A stretch of 64,000 nt of DNA from Prinsepia uniflora (GCA_032719365.1 CM064868.1:8404235-8468234); one strand, 5' to 3'; shown: positions 1-12,010, counted from the first letter of the stretch. Made by a program: numbers and translations. The notes: generated from the sequence alone by a model not told the origin.

Positions 1-373
1 AATTTATTAGTGTGTAGCTTAAATATATGCTTTTATATATCTCACTCCTTTCAAAATGTCAAATAACGATCTAGCTAATATTATTGGCAATATGCAATTA
101 TGCATGCATATGGCACCCTAATTTGTTAAAGGCTTATTATTCATTTTGTTTTTCTAACCGGACATTAAGTACAATTTTATCCTCCGAAACGGATTTAGTT
201 CAAGTATGCTGTCACAACTGCATTTTTGGTAGCACCGTTGTTCCATCCGTTGCCCTCTATTAATAACGCCGTCAATGGTGCTTATATGACAGTCCCTGAT
301 TTTTTATTGGTTAATTATTTACTAAAAATTATTAAAATTAAAAAATTTAAAAAAATAAATTAAAAAGGAAGAT

Positions 374-1496
374 TAGGGATGGGCATAATTATCCATGGGC
401 ATGGGTACCCATGGGTATTGTTGAAATGGGTAGAGATTAGATGGGTAAAAATTTACCCATCATCTAATGGGTATAGTGAGGGTTTACCCATGGGTATTGA
501 GGGTATTTAATACCTATTAAATTCAAAGTATATTCTTTATTCATTCTTCAAATTATCTATGAATTTTTAACACTTTTTTCCCTTTACTAATTTTTTTTCT
601 TTCTATTCTTACTATTATTATTCTTTATTAGGTATTATTATTTAAAATTACTTTATTTCAATTAAATATCAGTTATTTCATCTTTCATCAAAAAAATTAT
701 ACATAAAAATATTACGAATTTATATTAACATCAATTTTTTTAAGAATTTAAATAATTCATTTAAATAATTTAACAAAAATCAACGTAAACTATAAATTTT
801 TTAAGATTTCACAACCATGAAATAATTTAAAGGGAGTTTTATAAATTCTTAAAAATTGTTTATAATAAAATTTCTAACGAGTTTTTTTTTTTTCAAGCTT
901 TGAATTCCATTTCGACATTTACTACTCATTCTTCATTTAATTGGAAAGTTTTCGGAGTCAAATTCTCAAATAACTCATTCACTAGTCTTAGTCAACTTGA
1001 CAAATTTTGATAATTAAGGATAGAAGGGTAAATTGGTCATTTACTAATTTTCACTTTAAATTTCAAGACGGATTGTAATAGAAACTCCAATAGAAATTGA
1101 GAGGATTTGAAAAAAATGAAAAGCAAACAAAAAAAGCAAACAAAATTGAAAGGAAAAAAATATTAGAAGTTAAAAATAAAAAGTTGAAGACAAATGAAAG
1201 TAAAAAAAGAATATAAAAGAAAGTAAAAGAAAAATGAAAAGTAAAAAGAAAAATGAAAAGCAAAATAAATTGAAAGGTATAAAAAATTAGAAATTAAAAC
1301 AAAATGAAACACAAGGAAAAAAAATTGAAAGGAAAAAATAAATGTAAAATCTCATGGGTACCCATTATCCAATGGATAGGGTTTGAGTAAATCCTCAAAA
1401 ATTGAGGATGAGTCTGAATGGGTATAAAACCCATTTATACCCAAGTAGGGTAAGGGTTTACCCACACCCTCAAAAAAACTCATTTGACCATCCCCA
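374..1496. mobile_element. hAT-type non-autonomous element
   Basis: The 1123-bp AT-rich element starts TAGGGATGGGCA and ends TGACCATCCCCA, so the imperfect TIRs match at 10 of 12 positions. It is flanked by a perfect 8-bp duplication AGGAAGAT (366-373 and 1497-1504), the size expected for hAT. Subterminal regions are rich in ACCCATGGGTA-type repeats on both sides. There is no coding capacity. It sits inside the left TIR of the Mutator-like element, so it is younger than that element. Confidence 0.85.
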
Positions 1497-1687
1497 AGGA
1501 AGATGAACATCTGAGTTTCATTGTTCATCTTACTTCATATGAACAACTTTCAGCTGATGGGCTTCCTTAATAAACATCTGGTTTTCATTGTTCATCTTCT
1601 CCTTCTTCTAACCACCCAAACCAAAATCCTTATTTTTCTGTTTCTGTTCAATTCATTTCATTTCAACCACATGATTGCCATCCACCC

Positions 1688-2368
1688 TGTTAGGAAATTA
1701 ATCCTCTGCAACGCAATTGCTAACAATAAAGATGGAAAAAAGGAAATAAAGAAACCAAGAACACAAAAGATTTAACGAGATTCGACCAATTAACTTGCCT
1801 ACGTCCTCGAAGAGTTTTCTCCTTCACTATGAGAGAATACAAAATACAAGATTACACTACTCAAGTTTATACTCAACTCGAGTCTTGTATCCAATAGGAT
1901 ACCCCTTGTACACCGTCTCTCAACCTGAGAAGATCACTCTACCCCAAGAGCTATACACACTCTTTCATCTTCCCTTAACCGAGAAGATCACTCTACTCCA
2001 AGAGCTATACACACTCTTAAAGTGCTCAAGAAGATCACTCTATCCCAAGAGCTATGCACACTCTTGAAGCACTCACACACTTGTGATGTGTTCTCCTTGA
2101 TGTTGAAATGTGGCCAAGCTCTCCACCTTATATGGTGCTTAAGGCACAAGTTGTAGTTGTGTTTTTCCAATGTGGGACATTTTCCTCACATTTCAACATC
2201 CTTCATTGAAGTCCATTCATGCACCTTCTTCAATTAATGTTTTTCTTCATGAAGCTTCCACATCAATCTTTTCTTACAAGGTTGAATGAACAACACCATG
2301 TATTTATTCTCAATACATAACCAAATTCCAATGCATTAATAATCCACTAAAGAGGCATTAACTCAACA
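1688..2368. mobile_element. Solo LTR, probably copia-like
   Basis: This 681-bp segment begins TGTTAGG and ends CTCAACA, and is flanked by the 5-bp duplication CACCC (1683-1687 and 2369-2373). That is the signature of one LTR left after LTR-LTR recombination. Three degenerate direct copies of a GAAGATCACTCTA...CAAGAGCTAT unit lie at about 1937-2066. No PBS, PPT or coding region adjoins it. The short open frames inside are not supported as genes. Confidence 0.8.
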
Positions 2369-2385
2369 CACCCCTCACTCACACG

Positions 2386-2706
2386 ATGAGCACAACTCAA
2401 TTCGATAAAACTAAAAAAAAAAATTCCCAAAATTCACGAACATCTAACTCCATCATCTGGGTCACATCGGCTCCATCGCGGTCGCTGGTTTCTTTTACGA
2501 CAATGATTGACGGCATGCCAGTGTGGGAGAAAGCTAAGAGGAAGAGAGGAGCGACGAAATGGGGGAAGGCGATAAATATTGGCTTCCCAGAAGGTTTGAA
2601 AGTGACGAAAGCAATTGAGTTGGGCTATAAGAGCTCTTGCTCGGAGGAGGAGGCCATGGCTTTGATTAGCTATCGCTTTTCAATTTCACATACCCAAACA
2701 ACATGA
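2386..2706 (+). CDS. Hypothetical 106-aa ORF inside the Mutator-like element
   Basis: An ATG-initiated frame of 106 codons in a segment that is visibly more GC-rich (2455-2695) than the surrounding element DNA. The product is basic in its middle (WEKAKRKRGATKWGKAINIG) and ends in a polar tail. I recognise no domain, signal peptide or membrane segment. It lies inside a non-autonomous Mutator-like element, a class known to capture host gene pieces, so a captured exon is plausible. A chance open frame is equally possible. No promoter or splice structure is evident. Confidence 0.2.
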   Translation: MSTTQFDKTKKKNSQNSRTSNSIIWVTSAPSRSLVSFTTMIDGMPVWEKAKRKRGATKWGKAINIGFPEGLKVTKAIELGYKSSCSEEEAMALISYRFSISHTQTT

Positions 2707-3299
2707 GTTTCAGTTTAGGGTCAATTTCAATTATTTTTTTCTTTCCATTTGTAGTTCATTTTTCATTTGAGTTTGAGATATGGCTTCTAGAATAGGGGAA
2801 GATGAAGGGAGGAAGAAGATGTATGATTTATAATTTCAGTTTGTTTTTTTTTTGTTCTTGAATTCTGGAAAATAGATCTTCTTCTTAGGGCTGGTTTGAA
2901 ATTAAAATTAGGGTTTACTTTTGGAGCTGGGGACTGTATATTAGTGGGCTCTTAATTTTCATCCATTGTCTCCAAATTTTATTAAATAATTGGTCGTGGA
3001 ACATTTGCTTGAGAAAATTGGATGGGTTAGTCTTGAACATGAAGGAAGATGAACAATGAAACTCATATGTTCATCTTCCTTTTTAATTTTTTGTTTTTAA
3101 AATTTTTAATTAACCAACCAATCAAGGACTGCCACGTAAACACCAGTGACGATGTTACTAACAGGGGGGTAACAGATGAAGCAACGGTGCTACCAGAAGT
3201 GCAGTTGTAGCAGCACATTGGAACTAAATCCGTTTTGGAGAGTAAAGTGACACTTAATGTCCGATTTGGGGAGCAAAGTGAGTAATAAGACTTGTTAAA

Positions 3300-5032
3300 T
3301 GATATACATATATATCTTGCCTCAGGGGCATTTTTGTGCATTACATATATATGACTTTACAATTGAATAATAAATTGACACATGCGTGCTTGACACACTT
3401 AAATTTATCGTATGCGTACATGCATGCTAATTTGCATTTTTATAATATATAAAATGTGATCACAATTTTTGGGAACAAAATTAAATTTAACAAAAAGAAA
3501 TGTTGGTACTTTCATGTTCGTAGATTTTGGTTTGGTACTAGAAAAAAAAATGAATGTGGATATGTAGAAGAACATACAACTAGAGAATGGCTTTATGATT
3601 GGGGATAGGCATAAATCTGTTGAAATCGAAAACTAATTTGATTCAAACCGTTATTGGTCGGTTTGGATTTAATCAAATAAAAGTTAAACAGCTTAAAAAT
3701 CTAAACTGTTTCATTAATAATGATTTAAATTGCCATTTTGAAAACTGTTGAATTCGAAGTCGGACTAAAGGTTTTTATTTATTTATATTTGTTAGTCAAT
3801 ATTTATGATAACCAACAACAAAAATATCTAATAATACTAAATTATTTAAAAATAAATAAGTGTTGCAACAATTAAATATAAACTATTTTTTATTTTATTA
3901 TCCATTTGACCTTTAGTTTTAATATATTAAATTGTGTTTTCTTTAATATTTTCAGTCAGCTAAGGAATTTTTTGGGTTTATTGAAAATGAAATAAAAATC
4001 AAGTTTTGACTCATATATATATAGAGAGAGATACTCTTTACTTAATATATTTTTATTTTACTATTTTGACCTTATTATATTAAATTTGAATAAATTTGTT
4101 AATAAAGATATTTTGGGAATTATGAAAAGTTTTACCTAATTTTACTATTTTCCCTTCACTAATTAAATCATCGAATTTTGAATTAACTAGTCTTGCAAAA
4201 GTATTTTTGGTATTATAAAAATTTAACCAAATGTCCCTTCTTTATATGTATATATTATATATATAGAAGATGCTCAAATTCCTCATACAATATATTATCA
4301 CTAACTAATGCTTTGGTTTGGTTCATCAATAATTCAAAATTTGGAAGGTATGACAAATGACGGGCCGAGTGCCGGATCGAGTCCTCACCTGGGTAAATGG
4401 GCTTATTAAGGCCCAAAGCTAGGCCTGTACATATACATAATCTTTTATATCTTCCTTCACACGTGGACTTAATTATATAGTTTTAGTTCATGCATTGGTC
4501 TTGTTCCCTCATAGCTTTGCAAACACATGAAGCCCATGCCCACTCATTTGCAGCTCTGCTCTAATACAAACATTTCCATCACATATTAAACATGAAACCG
4601 AAGGAATTCAACGAAGGAACCTTCTGTTTCCTACTTTAATTATCTCTTATTATTTTCGACAATCATATAGTGTGAAATTCCTCCTCACCTAATTTGGACG
4701 TAAGCATAAGACATCAAAACTCACAAAAAAAAGTTGATGGCTTCATGGCTTGTTTAAATATATGCCCATATCTCTAATATTCCCCCAAAAGCAAAAGCAC
4801 CAGGCAACAAAAAATGGTAAAGCAAGAGCAACAGAGGAACCAAAGTGAAAGGGAAAAAGAAATAATTAAAGACATTAAAGTGAAGTGAACACCAATGAGT
4901 AGACTGCATGTAGATTGTTCCTCTCTTACTAATTAATTAAACTCACTTTACTCATATCTTCCTAACGCTAGCTATACCACATATATCCTTTGCTTTCAAC
5001 TTCCAAATTTTTTTGTTGGGAAATTAAACGCA
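3300..5032. other. AT-rich intergenic region upstream of the WAK-like gene
   Basis: No coding frame or structured repeat is visible. It contains long A/T runs, an (AT)n/(GA)n stretch near 4013-4030, and an island at 4355-4430 that includes the palindromic GGGCTTATTAAGGCCC near 4399-4414. The last about 100 bp before the gene are pyrimidine-rich, as expected of a 5' UTR. I cannot place the promoter securely. Confidence 0.5.
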
Positions 5033-6463
5033 ATGCATTATCAAACGCTGATCAGTGCCTCTATGTCCACATATTTTGTGTTCATTTTGGTCCTGCTTCC
5101 ACTTCTCTCCACCCTCGCATCATCAACTCACCAAGCCAGCCTTTGCAGAACAACTTGTGCTAACATTCCGATCAACTATCCATTCAGCATCGACGATGGC
5201 TGTGGCAGCCCCTACTACAAAAGCCTCCTCGTCTGCTCCGACGACTCCTCTAAACTCGAGCTCCGAACACCCTCCGGTAGATACCCCGTCAAGTCCATAA
5301 CCTACTCCGACCCTCACATTCTTGTCACCGATCCTTTCATGTGGAATTGCCAAGACCGTGACGATTTTCGACCTACGAGACCCTTTAGCCTTGACACCAC
5401 CACACATCTATCTCTCTCCCCTCAAAATGACTACCTTTTTTTCAATTGTAGTGAACAAAATGTGATTATTGAGCCAAAGCCTATTTTTTGTGAAAGGTAC
5501 CCTGAAAAATGTGACTCGTCGTGTGACAGCTCGAGCTATCTTTGCAGGCACCTACCTGAATGTGCCACGGCGCTGAGGACCAGCTCTTGCTGCTCTTACT
5601 ATCCCAAAGCCACTGAGTCTTTGAGGTTGATGTTGAAATATTGTGCTAGCTATACCAGTGTTTATTGGAGAAGCAGTGATGAAAGTCAGCCTAATGATCA
5701 AGTCCCTGAATACGGGATTCGAATTAATTTTGATATTCCGGTCACCACACGATGCCTTCAGTGTGAAGACACTTCCAAAGGAGGTGGAACCTGTGGATTC
5801 GACACCAAAACGCAGAACTTCTTGTGTTTGTGTGATCGGGGAAATGTCACTACTTATTGCACCGGTAATAGAATTAGTTCTAGATTCGTTTGATCATCAT
5901 TTCGTTTTTTTCCCCTCAGTTTTTATTCACTACTTTTTTTTGTGGGTTTCAGTCTTTGAATTTTATTTTCATTATTTCTCTTCTCTCTCTATTTCTCTTA
6001 ACTTTTCTCTTTGTCATGAGCACAAAAAATAAAATTTGAAATGATTATCAAACAATGCATTTATTGGGTGATTATTTTGTATCAATTTGAATAATTTTTG
6101 ATGAGTTAATTAATCATACAATTGTACGTGCTGCAGATCATAGCATTTCTGAGCATAGGAGGAATGGAGTAATTGCAGGTGATCATTGCCTGAGATTTGA
6201 TATAATAAATAAATTTCATATACAATGATATTTTATTTTAAATCTTAATTAATTAGGAAGGTTAATTAGGTTTTGTGTGCTGAATTATAATTAAGTTGCA
6301 TTTGTATTTTGTTATATTAATGTTGTACGTGGCAGGCACGATTAGTGGATTGTCAGCTGCAGGAGCCTTTGGAGTTGGAGCTGGAATCTGGTACTTGAAG
6401 AAAGTGCGAGCTAAAGCACCCGTAACACATGGAGTTCAAAGCAATGAGAATAGACTTTTCTAA
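5033..6463 (+). CDS. WAK-like galacturonan-binding membrane protein, no kinase
   Basis: The model has three exons: 5033-5864, 6137-6178 and 6336-6463, encoding 333 aa. Both introns are GT-AG and keep the frame (phase 1 at both junctions). Residues 1-30 form a signal peptide with a leucine-rich core. The ectodomain begins with a Cys-rich GUB_WAK_bind pattern (CRTTCANIPINYPF, then a second block DDGCGSPYYKSLLVC) and continues with a Cys-rich WAK-associated C-terminal part to about residue 278. The last two exons add a Gly/Ala-rich transmembrane helix (GTISGLSAAGAFGVGAGIWY) and a short basic tail ending RLF. In this family the ectodomain binds pectic galacturonan at the plasma membrane and wall. 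There is no Ser/Thr kinase domain, so it would be a receptor-like protein rather than a receptor kinase. The upstream ATG at 5033 was chosen; an ATG at codon 11 is an alternative. Confidence 0.85.
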
Positions 6464-6780
6464 GCCAAACTGAAATCATCCAAACTTCTTTATTCTTTGC
6501 CTTTTCTCATATTTTAATCACTTGTTTTTTTTTTTTTTGGCTCATCCACAGATGTTCTCTGTTGTCTCTTGATTCTTTTCTTGTTTATAGAGCAACATTA
6601 AAGACACCGAGATTTTCGTAATGTATTTGTACTGTATTGTATATGATATTTGAAATTATTTGACTATTCCCATCCATCAATAACCTCCCACTCTTTTGTC
6701 GTTCAACTAACTAATTTACTCTTTCGAATATATATAAAGTACTAATATGCTATAAGTAAAAAAACAAAATTTTAGTGTCA
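6464..6780. other. 3' flank of the WAK-like gene
   Basis: A T-rich stretch directly follows the stop codon, with GT/TA-rich DNA at about 6615-6660. This is consistent with a plant 3' UTR and polyadenylation region. No canonical AATAAA stands out. The copia insertion starts only 322 bp after the stop codon. Confidence 0.4.
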
Positions 6781-6785
6781 GACCG

Positions 6786-7141
6786 TGTTTTGTTATCTGA
6801 GTATTAAAATAAAGAAGATAGAGAGATTGAGAAGAATGAAGAAAAAGGAAGAAAGAGTGTGAGAAGAGAAGTAATGGAAGAATACGATTTGTTTGATTTT
6901 CACTTTCATACTTTTACTGTTACATTGAATCTAAGCTTTATACTTGATCTGCTTTACACAAGTTGTTTCTTGAAGGCTAAGAAACTATAACCGTCTACAA
7001 CTAACTAACAGCTCATACATGTAACAAACTTTAATCGATCTTGTGAGGTGGCATCTGTAGTGATCAGCTGCATTGCATCATCATTAAGTTATGATGCTCC
7101 CTTGACTGATGTGGACTGGACTGAATCCTGCATTGCTAACA
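6786..7141 (-). repeat. 3' LTR of the copia element
   Basis: It runs from TGTTTTGTTATC to GCTAACA in + coordinates. It matches the other LTR through most of its length with scattered substitutions and a short indel near the start (TTATCTGAG against TTATCAGACCTGAG). The polypurine tract lies on the minus strand just inside, at about 7142-7151. Confidence 0.92.
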
Positions 7142-7258
7142 TTCCCCCGTAAGTTGATGGAGAAGAGGCTTTGAGCATCAGATTGGAAGAGTGCATGTAG
7201 AACAAGTCATCAGTCAAGGCCTTGGTGAAAATGTCTGCAATCTGATCACCTGAGGGAA
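7142..7258 (-). pseudogene. Copia RNase H C-terminal fragment
   Basis: Reading the minus strand from 7258 gives IPSGDQIADIFTKALTDDLF, the usual end of the copia RNase H region. It joins directly to VQHIP, which ends at the other side of the nested solo LTR (10073). The two pieces are one frame interrupted by the 7259-10072 insertion. About 17 further codons follow before the polypurine tract. Confidence 0.85.
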
Positions 7259-10072
7259 TGTCAGGACCCGTCCCAATCCCCCCGAGATCCTGCCTGGCAC
7301 GGAGTGTCAGACCAGGGAAAATTAAAACCTTTAGCCTTCCAACTTCCAGAGTACACAAGGATCCGGAGGAGGTATGTGATGTATCGGTCTTTGCTACAGT
7401 CTGCACCGTATTCAACCTGAAGGGCATTAAAAACAGAAAGACTATGAGTGGACAAAAATAAAAGAGTTTATAAAACATATTTCATAAAAGACCTTTATGC
7501 CCTTCACTAAAAAGCATGCATGCATAGTAAAACCATTTATCAAACCACATATGTTAAACAACCATAATCATACGGGCCCCTGCCCAAAACCATTTACAGA
7601 AATCTAGAGCATAATAAACATATGTGGGATTTCAGCCCAAATCCATTATTCAATCATAAAACACAATTTTGTAAACCAATTGAAATCATGTTTATCCAAT
7701 TTCATATAACCAATCTTGTCACAGTATCTAGAGCTACGCGCGTGCTACCCAGGGTCTCAAAGCCCAAGTCTCTCAGGGTCCACCCAGGTCAATGTCCGTA
7801 GATCAATGACCCACCCTGATGTTATAATCCATAGCCTTTCTAAGAGTAAGGAACCCAACGGGGGCGACTCCACTCAGTCAGTGCTCCGTGACTACTCCGG
7901 GGTCCACCCAAGCCAACGACCCTCCCCGGAAGAGACAATTCATATATAAAGAATGGTATACGAAAACCTTTCAAGGGTTCATGCCGGTCCCCATAAACCT
8001 TCATAAACCATAAAAACCTTTCGAGGGTTCATGCCGGTCCCCATAAACTGTCATGAACCAGAAATCCATTTTAAGGGTTCATGCTGGTCCCTATAAACCG
8101 TTATGAACCATGAAAACCATTTATGGGTCCCTGACCCGAAATCACAATCTTAAAACATAATTGGACCCTAAGCCCGAATCCACATACAAACTAGGCCTCC
8201 AGTCTGAATCGTAAACCAACTGGGCCTCGTGCCCGATTTCGTAAGTTAACTGGGCTCCGAGCTCGATTCGTAAACCAACTGGGCCTTGAGCCCGATACGT
8301 AAACCAAATAGACCTCCAGCCCGATTCCTTGTTAAATCAAATAGACTTCAAGTCCGAGAGTTCGTAAATCAAATGGGTCTCGTGCCCGCTTCCATATTTC
8401 CAAATCCGAAATCTATTTAAGAACCAATTGGGCCTCTAGCCCGAGAACGTAACTAAATGGACTTCGAGTCCGAAGGTTTTCAAAACAGATGGGTCTCGAA
8501 CCCGAGTTTACCTTTTCAAATCCAAAACCATTTCATGAAATCATTTCCAAAACCATAAGTACGGATACTCAGTGCAAAACCGTAAAACCTCGATTTACGT
8601 GTAAGCACATAAATCGCCTTGAAATACGTGAAATCATATAAATCACAACCATCCAAATCCACATCATAGAATCATATTCATAACACATATAAGACATTTA
8701 TGCATGCATCACATTTTAAAAATCAAGGTCCACTCACAGACCATCCTAAGCTGCCGCCTCGATTTGTGTGTCGTAAGCCTCACCGGGCTAATCGTCGTCA
8801 CGGGGACTCCCAAATATGTCCAAATCAATCTAGAGGGTTACTAACTACCTTATTAACCTCTCAATGAAGCTCCATAATTTTCTGAAATTTTTAACTATTT
8901 TTAATCCTGATCCTAAACCTTCGGATGTCCCGAACATTATCAAGACGGTGTCCGATCGACACGAAACCAGTCCTAAAATGTTAGTTACATCGAATAGATT
9001 AATTCACATGTTGAACACTTCCCCAAACTACCCTCCACACGCCCTCACGCGCCGCCCAAAGGGGCTGCACGTGAAAGCCGCTCGCCTGCTACAGTGTCAC
9101 CATCAACCTCGCGTGAACCCGGTCCGCCTGGTTCGAACCGGATAAAACCAGCACGGCTGGTTCAGTACCTAAACTCGTTCATTTTCAATCCTTTCCTTCC
9201 CATTTTCAATCGACTTGTACTATTCCACTCTTCATCCTTCATTCCCAACTTAGGCACTAATGAGGAAGTTTGGAGGGTGTTCATGGAGGAGGGGTGTTCG
9301 GGTTCAAGGGAAGAAGTGAAAATGGTGGAAGTGTGATCGATGAAGAAGAAGGTAGTGTTTAGGTGTGATGATCAAAGGGGTGGACGGTGAGGATGGATTG
9401 AGTGATGGGATGGACGGTTGGGATTAAGAGAGAGTGGTTAAGGATATTATAAAATAATCTCAAACCCAATATTATATTATAAATCCCACCAATCACCATT
9501 TAGATCCACTTTTTGGGGTAAATGACCAATAGGATGAGTGACACTTGTCACTCATCCAAGGGTCCCACACTGAAAAGTCAACCAATAAGGTTTCGCCAAG
9601 TGTCCCTGCCTCGTAATGTATGCATAGTGTACCCGAACTTCCGTGACCCATAACTTTCCCGTTCGACGTCCGATTTCAGCGTGCCGCCTATCTATGAATT
9701 CGTATCGACCCGATCTACTTAACGGTCCTCGGCTCTCGGCCATCGGACCTCCCGATCAAAAGTCAACTATTTGCCTCTTTTTAACCAAATTACCAAAATA
9801 CCCATGAACTTCCGAACGTCACAACTTCTTCCTCGAATGTCGGAATCGGACGTGCCACCTGTTTATGAATTCGTGACGTCCCGAACTATGTCACAGCCAT
9901 TGGCCAAAGTTCATTTGACTACCCGAACAAAAAGTCAACGTTTCGCCCATTCTAGGGGTAAAATCGTCATTTTGCACCGTCCGTCAGCAAGTACCCCACT
10001 AATCACCGATTAATCTCACTAATCCTTGATTAGTCACTAATCAAATCCTGGAATTCGGGACGGGTCGTTATA
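7259..10072 (-). mobile_element. Solo gypsy-type LTR (family A) inside copia RNase H
   Basis: This 2814-bp LTR starts TGTCAGGACCCG and ends GGGTCGTTATA in + coordinates; the expected TACA terminus has mutated to TATA. It is flanked by GGGAA (7254-7258 and 10073-10077). On the minus strand it carries the conserved start block near 9830-10060, a TATA-like TTTATAATATA near 9468-9483, the GTGAGTGGAC arm (plus 8730), a hairpin array (8130-8530), and an acceptor-like CCCTTCAG near 7418. There is no internal domain, so it arose by LTR recombination. Confidence 0.9.
8130..8530 (-). repeat. Tandem covarying hairpin array in LTR A
   Basis: About ten degenerate units of 35-45 bp, each with a short palindromic core. 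In + orientation the cores include GGGCCTCGTGCCCG, GGGCTCCGAGCTCG, GGGCCTTGAGCCCG, GACTTCAAGTCCG, GGACTTCGAGTCC and GGGTCTCGAACCC. The stem sequence changes from unit to unit while pairing is mostly kept. Linkers are of the type TAAACCAACT. Confidence 0.7.
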
Positions 10073-10594
10073 GGGAATGTGTTGAACATTCAAATCACCC
10101 CGAACCACCTTTTCCCTTACAAAATGATAATTGATCTCAATGTGTTTTGCCCGAGAGTGGAAGATTGGATTGGCACAAAGACTTGTGGCAGAAGTACTAT
10201 CACAGTAGATAAGAGGGGGTTTAAGGAGAGGCATGCGTAAAACACACAATGGCTGTCTGATCCAGGAAACCTCAGCAGCAGTAATGGCCAAGGCAGGGTA
10301 CTCAGATTGAGTGCTCGACCTGGAGACTGTTGATTGTTTCTTGGACATCCAGGAGATTGGATTTGCTCCAAGATAAACAACAACCCATGTAGTGGAGTGT
10401 CTATCATTTGGATCTCCAGCCGAATTGACATCGGTATAAGCAATCAAATCCAGTGAACCAGGCTTGAAACTGATGCCATGGTGAGGAGTGCCTTTGAGAT
10501 ACCTCAGAATGTGTTTAACTGCCATGAAATGAAATTTTGAAGGAGCATGCATATACTGACAAACTTGATTTACAGAGAAGACAATATCAGGCAT
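10073..10594 (-). pseudogene. Copia RNase H domain, N-terminal part
   Basis: The minus-strand frame reads MPDIVFSVNQVCQYM..., then YLKGTPHHGI, AYTDVNSAGDPNDRHST (the catalytic-site region), STQSEYPALA and HIEINYHFVREKV. These are hallmark blocks of the copia RT/RNase H C-terminus. The frame is open up to the nested LTR at 10072. In many intact copies the AYTD block reads AYxDADWAG; here it is DVNSAG, so activity is doubtful. Confidence 0.9.
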
Positions 10595-10602
10595 GGTGAA
10601 GG

Positions 10603-11428
10603 TCAGATATTGGAGGGCACCCCAATGCTCATGTAGTTGGTAGGATTGCTATAAACAGGACCAACATCCTTCTTTAGCCGTGAAGCAAGGACACTTGGTG
10701 TTTCCACAGGAGAACTGTCAAGCATTGAGATTTTACACAACAGATCATTGATGTACTTGGATTGTGAGATGAAAAGACCAGTGGAAGTGTACTCAATCTG
10801 AAAACCTAAGAAATAGTGCAACTTGCCAAGGTCTTTCATATCAACAACAGCAGTTAAGGCTGAGATGACTTCAAAAATAGCCTAATCATTACTCCCTATA
10901 ATGATTATGTCATCTACATACAGCAGTAAAACAACCAAAATAGAAGAACATTGTTTAACAAAGAGGGAGGAGTCTGACCAAGTAGTTTGAAACCCTATCT
11001 CATGCAAAAAAAATAGTGAACTTGTCATTCCATGCCCTTAGGCCATAAAGGGACCTCTGCAATTTTCAGACATAATTAGGATAATGGATGTCTTCAAACC
11101 CTGGTGGCTGAGACATGTAAACCTCCTTCTTAAGCTCACCATGCAAGAATGCATTCTTAACATCTAGCTGTCTTAGATTCCACTGAAAATGGGCAGCCAA
11201 AGCAAGTACCAACCTGACTATAGTGGTTTTCACTACTGGACTAAAAGTTTCACTGTAATCAAGGCCCTCCTCCTGACTAAATCCCCTAGCAACTAGCCTT
11301 GCTTTGTGACGTGCAACAGTACCATCTGAGTTCCTTTTGATTCTGTACACCCACTTACACCCAACCAGGTTCTTGGAAGGGGGGAGAGGAACCAGGGTCC
11401 AGGTTTCTTGACTATAGAGAGCATTCAT
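10603..11428 (-). pseudogene. Copia reverse transcriptase domain
   Basis: Residues from 11428 read WTLVPLPPSKNLVGCKWVYR, then KARLVARGFSQEEGLDY, TFSPVVK, QLDVKNAFLHGEL and YMSQPPGFED, the canonical copia RT N-terminal half. The catalytic YVDD lies at 10909-10920 on the minus strand. An in-frame TAG (10882-10884) follows it, and the frame also breaks near 11000-11065. The frame resumes with MKDLGKLHYFLGFQIEY (10839 downward). RT is therefore disrupted by at least one stop and one frame break. Confidence 0.92.
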
Positions 11429-11434
11429 CCCATA

Positions 11435-12010
11435 CTACATTGCCTGTTTCCAGATGGGAATTACAGATGCTGTTTTGAAGGTAGTAGGTTCAACTTGAGT
11501 GAAATTAGTGGCAGAAGAAGAAGTATAAGCAGACAATAAAGCTCTAGATTTGACAATTCCACTCTTGGACATGGTTTGCATTGGATGCATGTTAAAACCT
11601 GTGATTGGGATAACAACTTCCAGAAGTTGAGGCTGAAAATCAGTATCTGTGTTGTTACTGGGATGCATAGATGAAGAGTCAGGTTCAATGGATGCCTGAA
11701 GTTCTGAGGAATCTGCTTGGTTGACTGACAGACTATGTGAAAAAGCAGATGAGTGGGAAGGTGATACAGATGAAGGGTGTACCTCATTGTCTTCAGCAGG
11801 AGCAGAAACCACAGGAGTCTGAGTGAACTGATTAGGAGTAGGATGGACTTGAAACAAGTAGGGAAAGACAGAACACTATATGGAGGGGGGTAGTATACTA
11901 GTATTCTGAGAGATAGATGTTTGAGAGGAAAAATTGAGACTAAGGTAGGGAAATTGAGTTTCATCAAACAGAACATGCCTATAGACAATGTTTTTTTTGG
12001 ACACAGGGTC
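11435..12010 (-). pseudogene. Copia integrase-RT linker region
   Basis: A Ser/Pro/Thr-rich low-complexity stretch (11435-11857 in one frame) lies between the integrase C-terminus and RT. In copia polyproteins this linker is variable and unstructured. It is broken by frame changes. Overlapping hydrophobic frames here are shadows. Confidence 0.6.

Larger units (their letters stand above)
131..3291. mobile_element. Non-autonomous Mutator-like element with long TIRs
   Basis: Positions 131-373 and 1505-1540 together form an arm that matches the reverse complement of about 3024-3291 at roughly 80% by eye. The tips are GGCTTATTATTCATTTTG and GTCTTATTACTCACTTTG. The flanks share TTGTTAAA (123-130 and 3292-3299), an 8-bp duplication that becomes 9 bp if one mismatch is allowed. 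TIRs of about 250 bp point to a MULE; an 8-bp duplication alone would also fit hAT. No transposase is visible. Without its two later insertions the element would be about 1.35 kb. Each arm ends in a GATGAACA...TGTTCATC hairpin. Confidence 0.75.

Noticed and set aside
1063..1263. Phe/Leu-rich 66-aa ORF
   Set aside because: It is a translation of an A-rich (GAAAAG)n tract inside the hAT-type element.
4399..4414. GGGCTTATTAAGGCCC palindrome as a promoter element of the WAK-like gene
   Set aside because: It is over 600 bp upstream of the start, is a single copy, and no supporting TATA or start-site context was seen.
7716..7949. 77-aa ORF in LTR A
   Set aside because: It lies within a solo LTR, is not retained in the homologous LTRs and has no domain.
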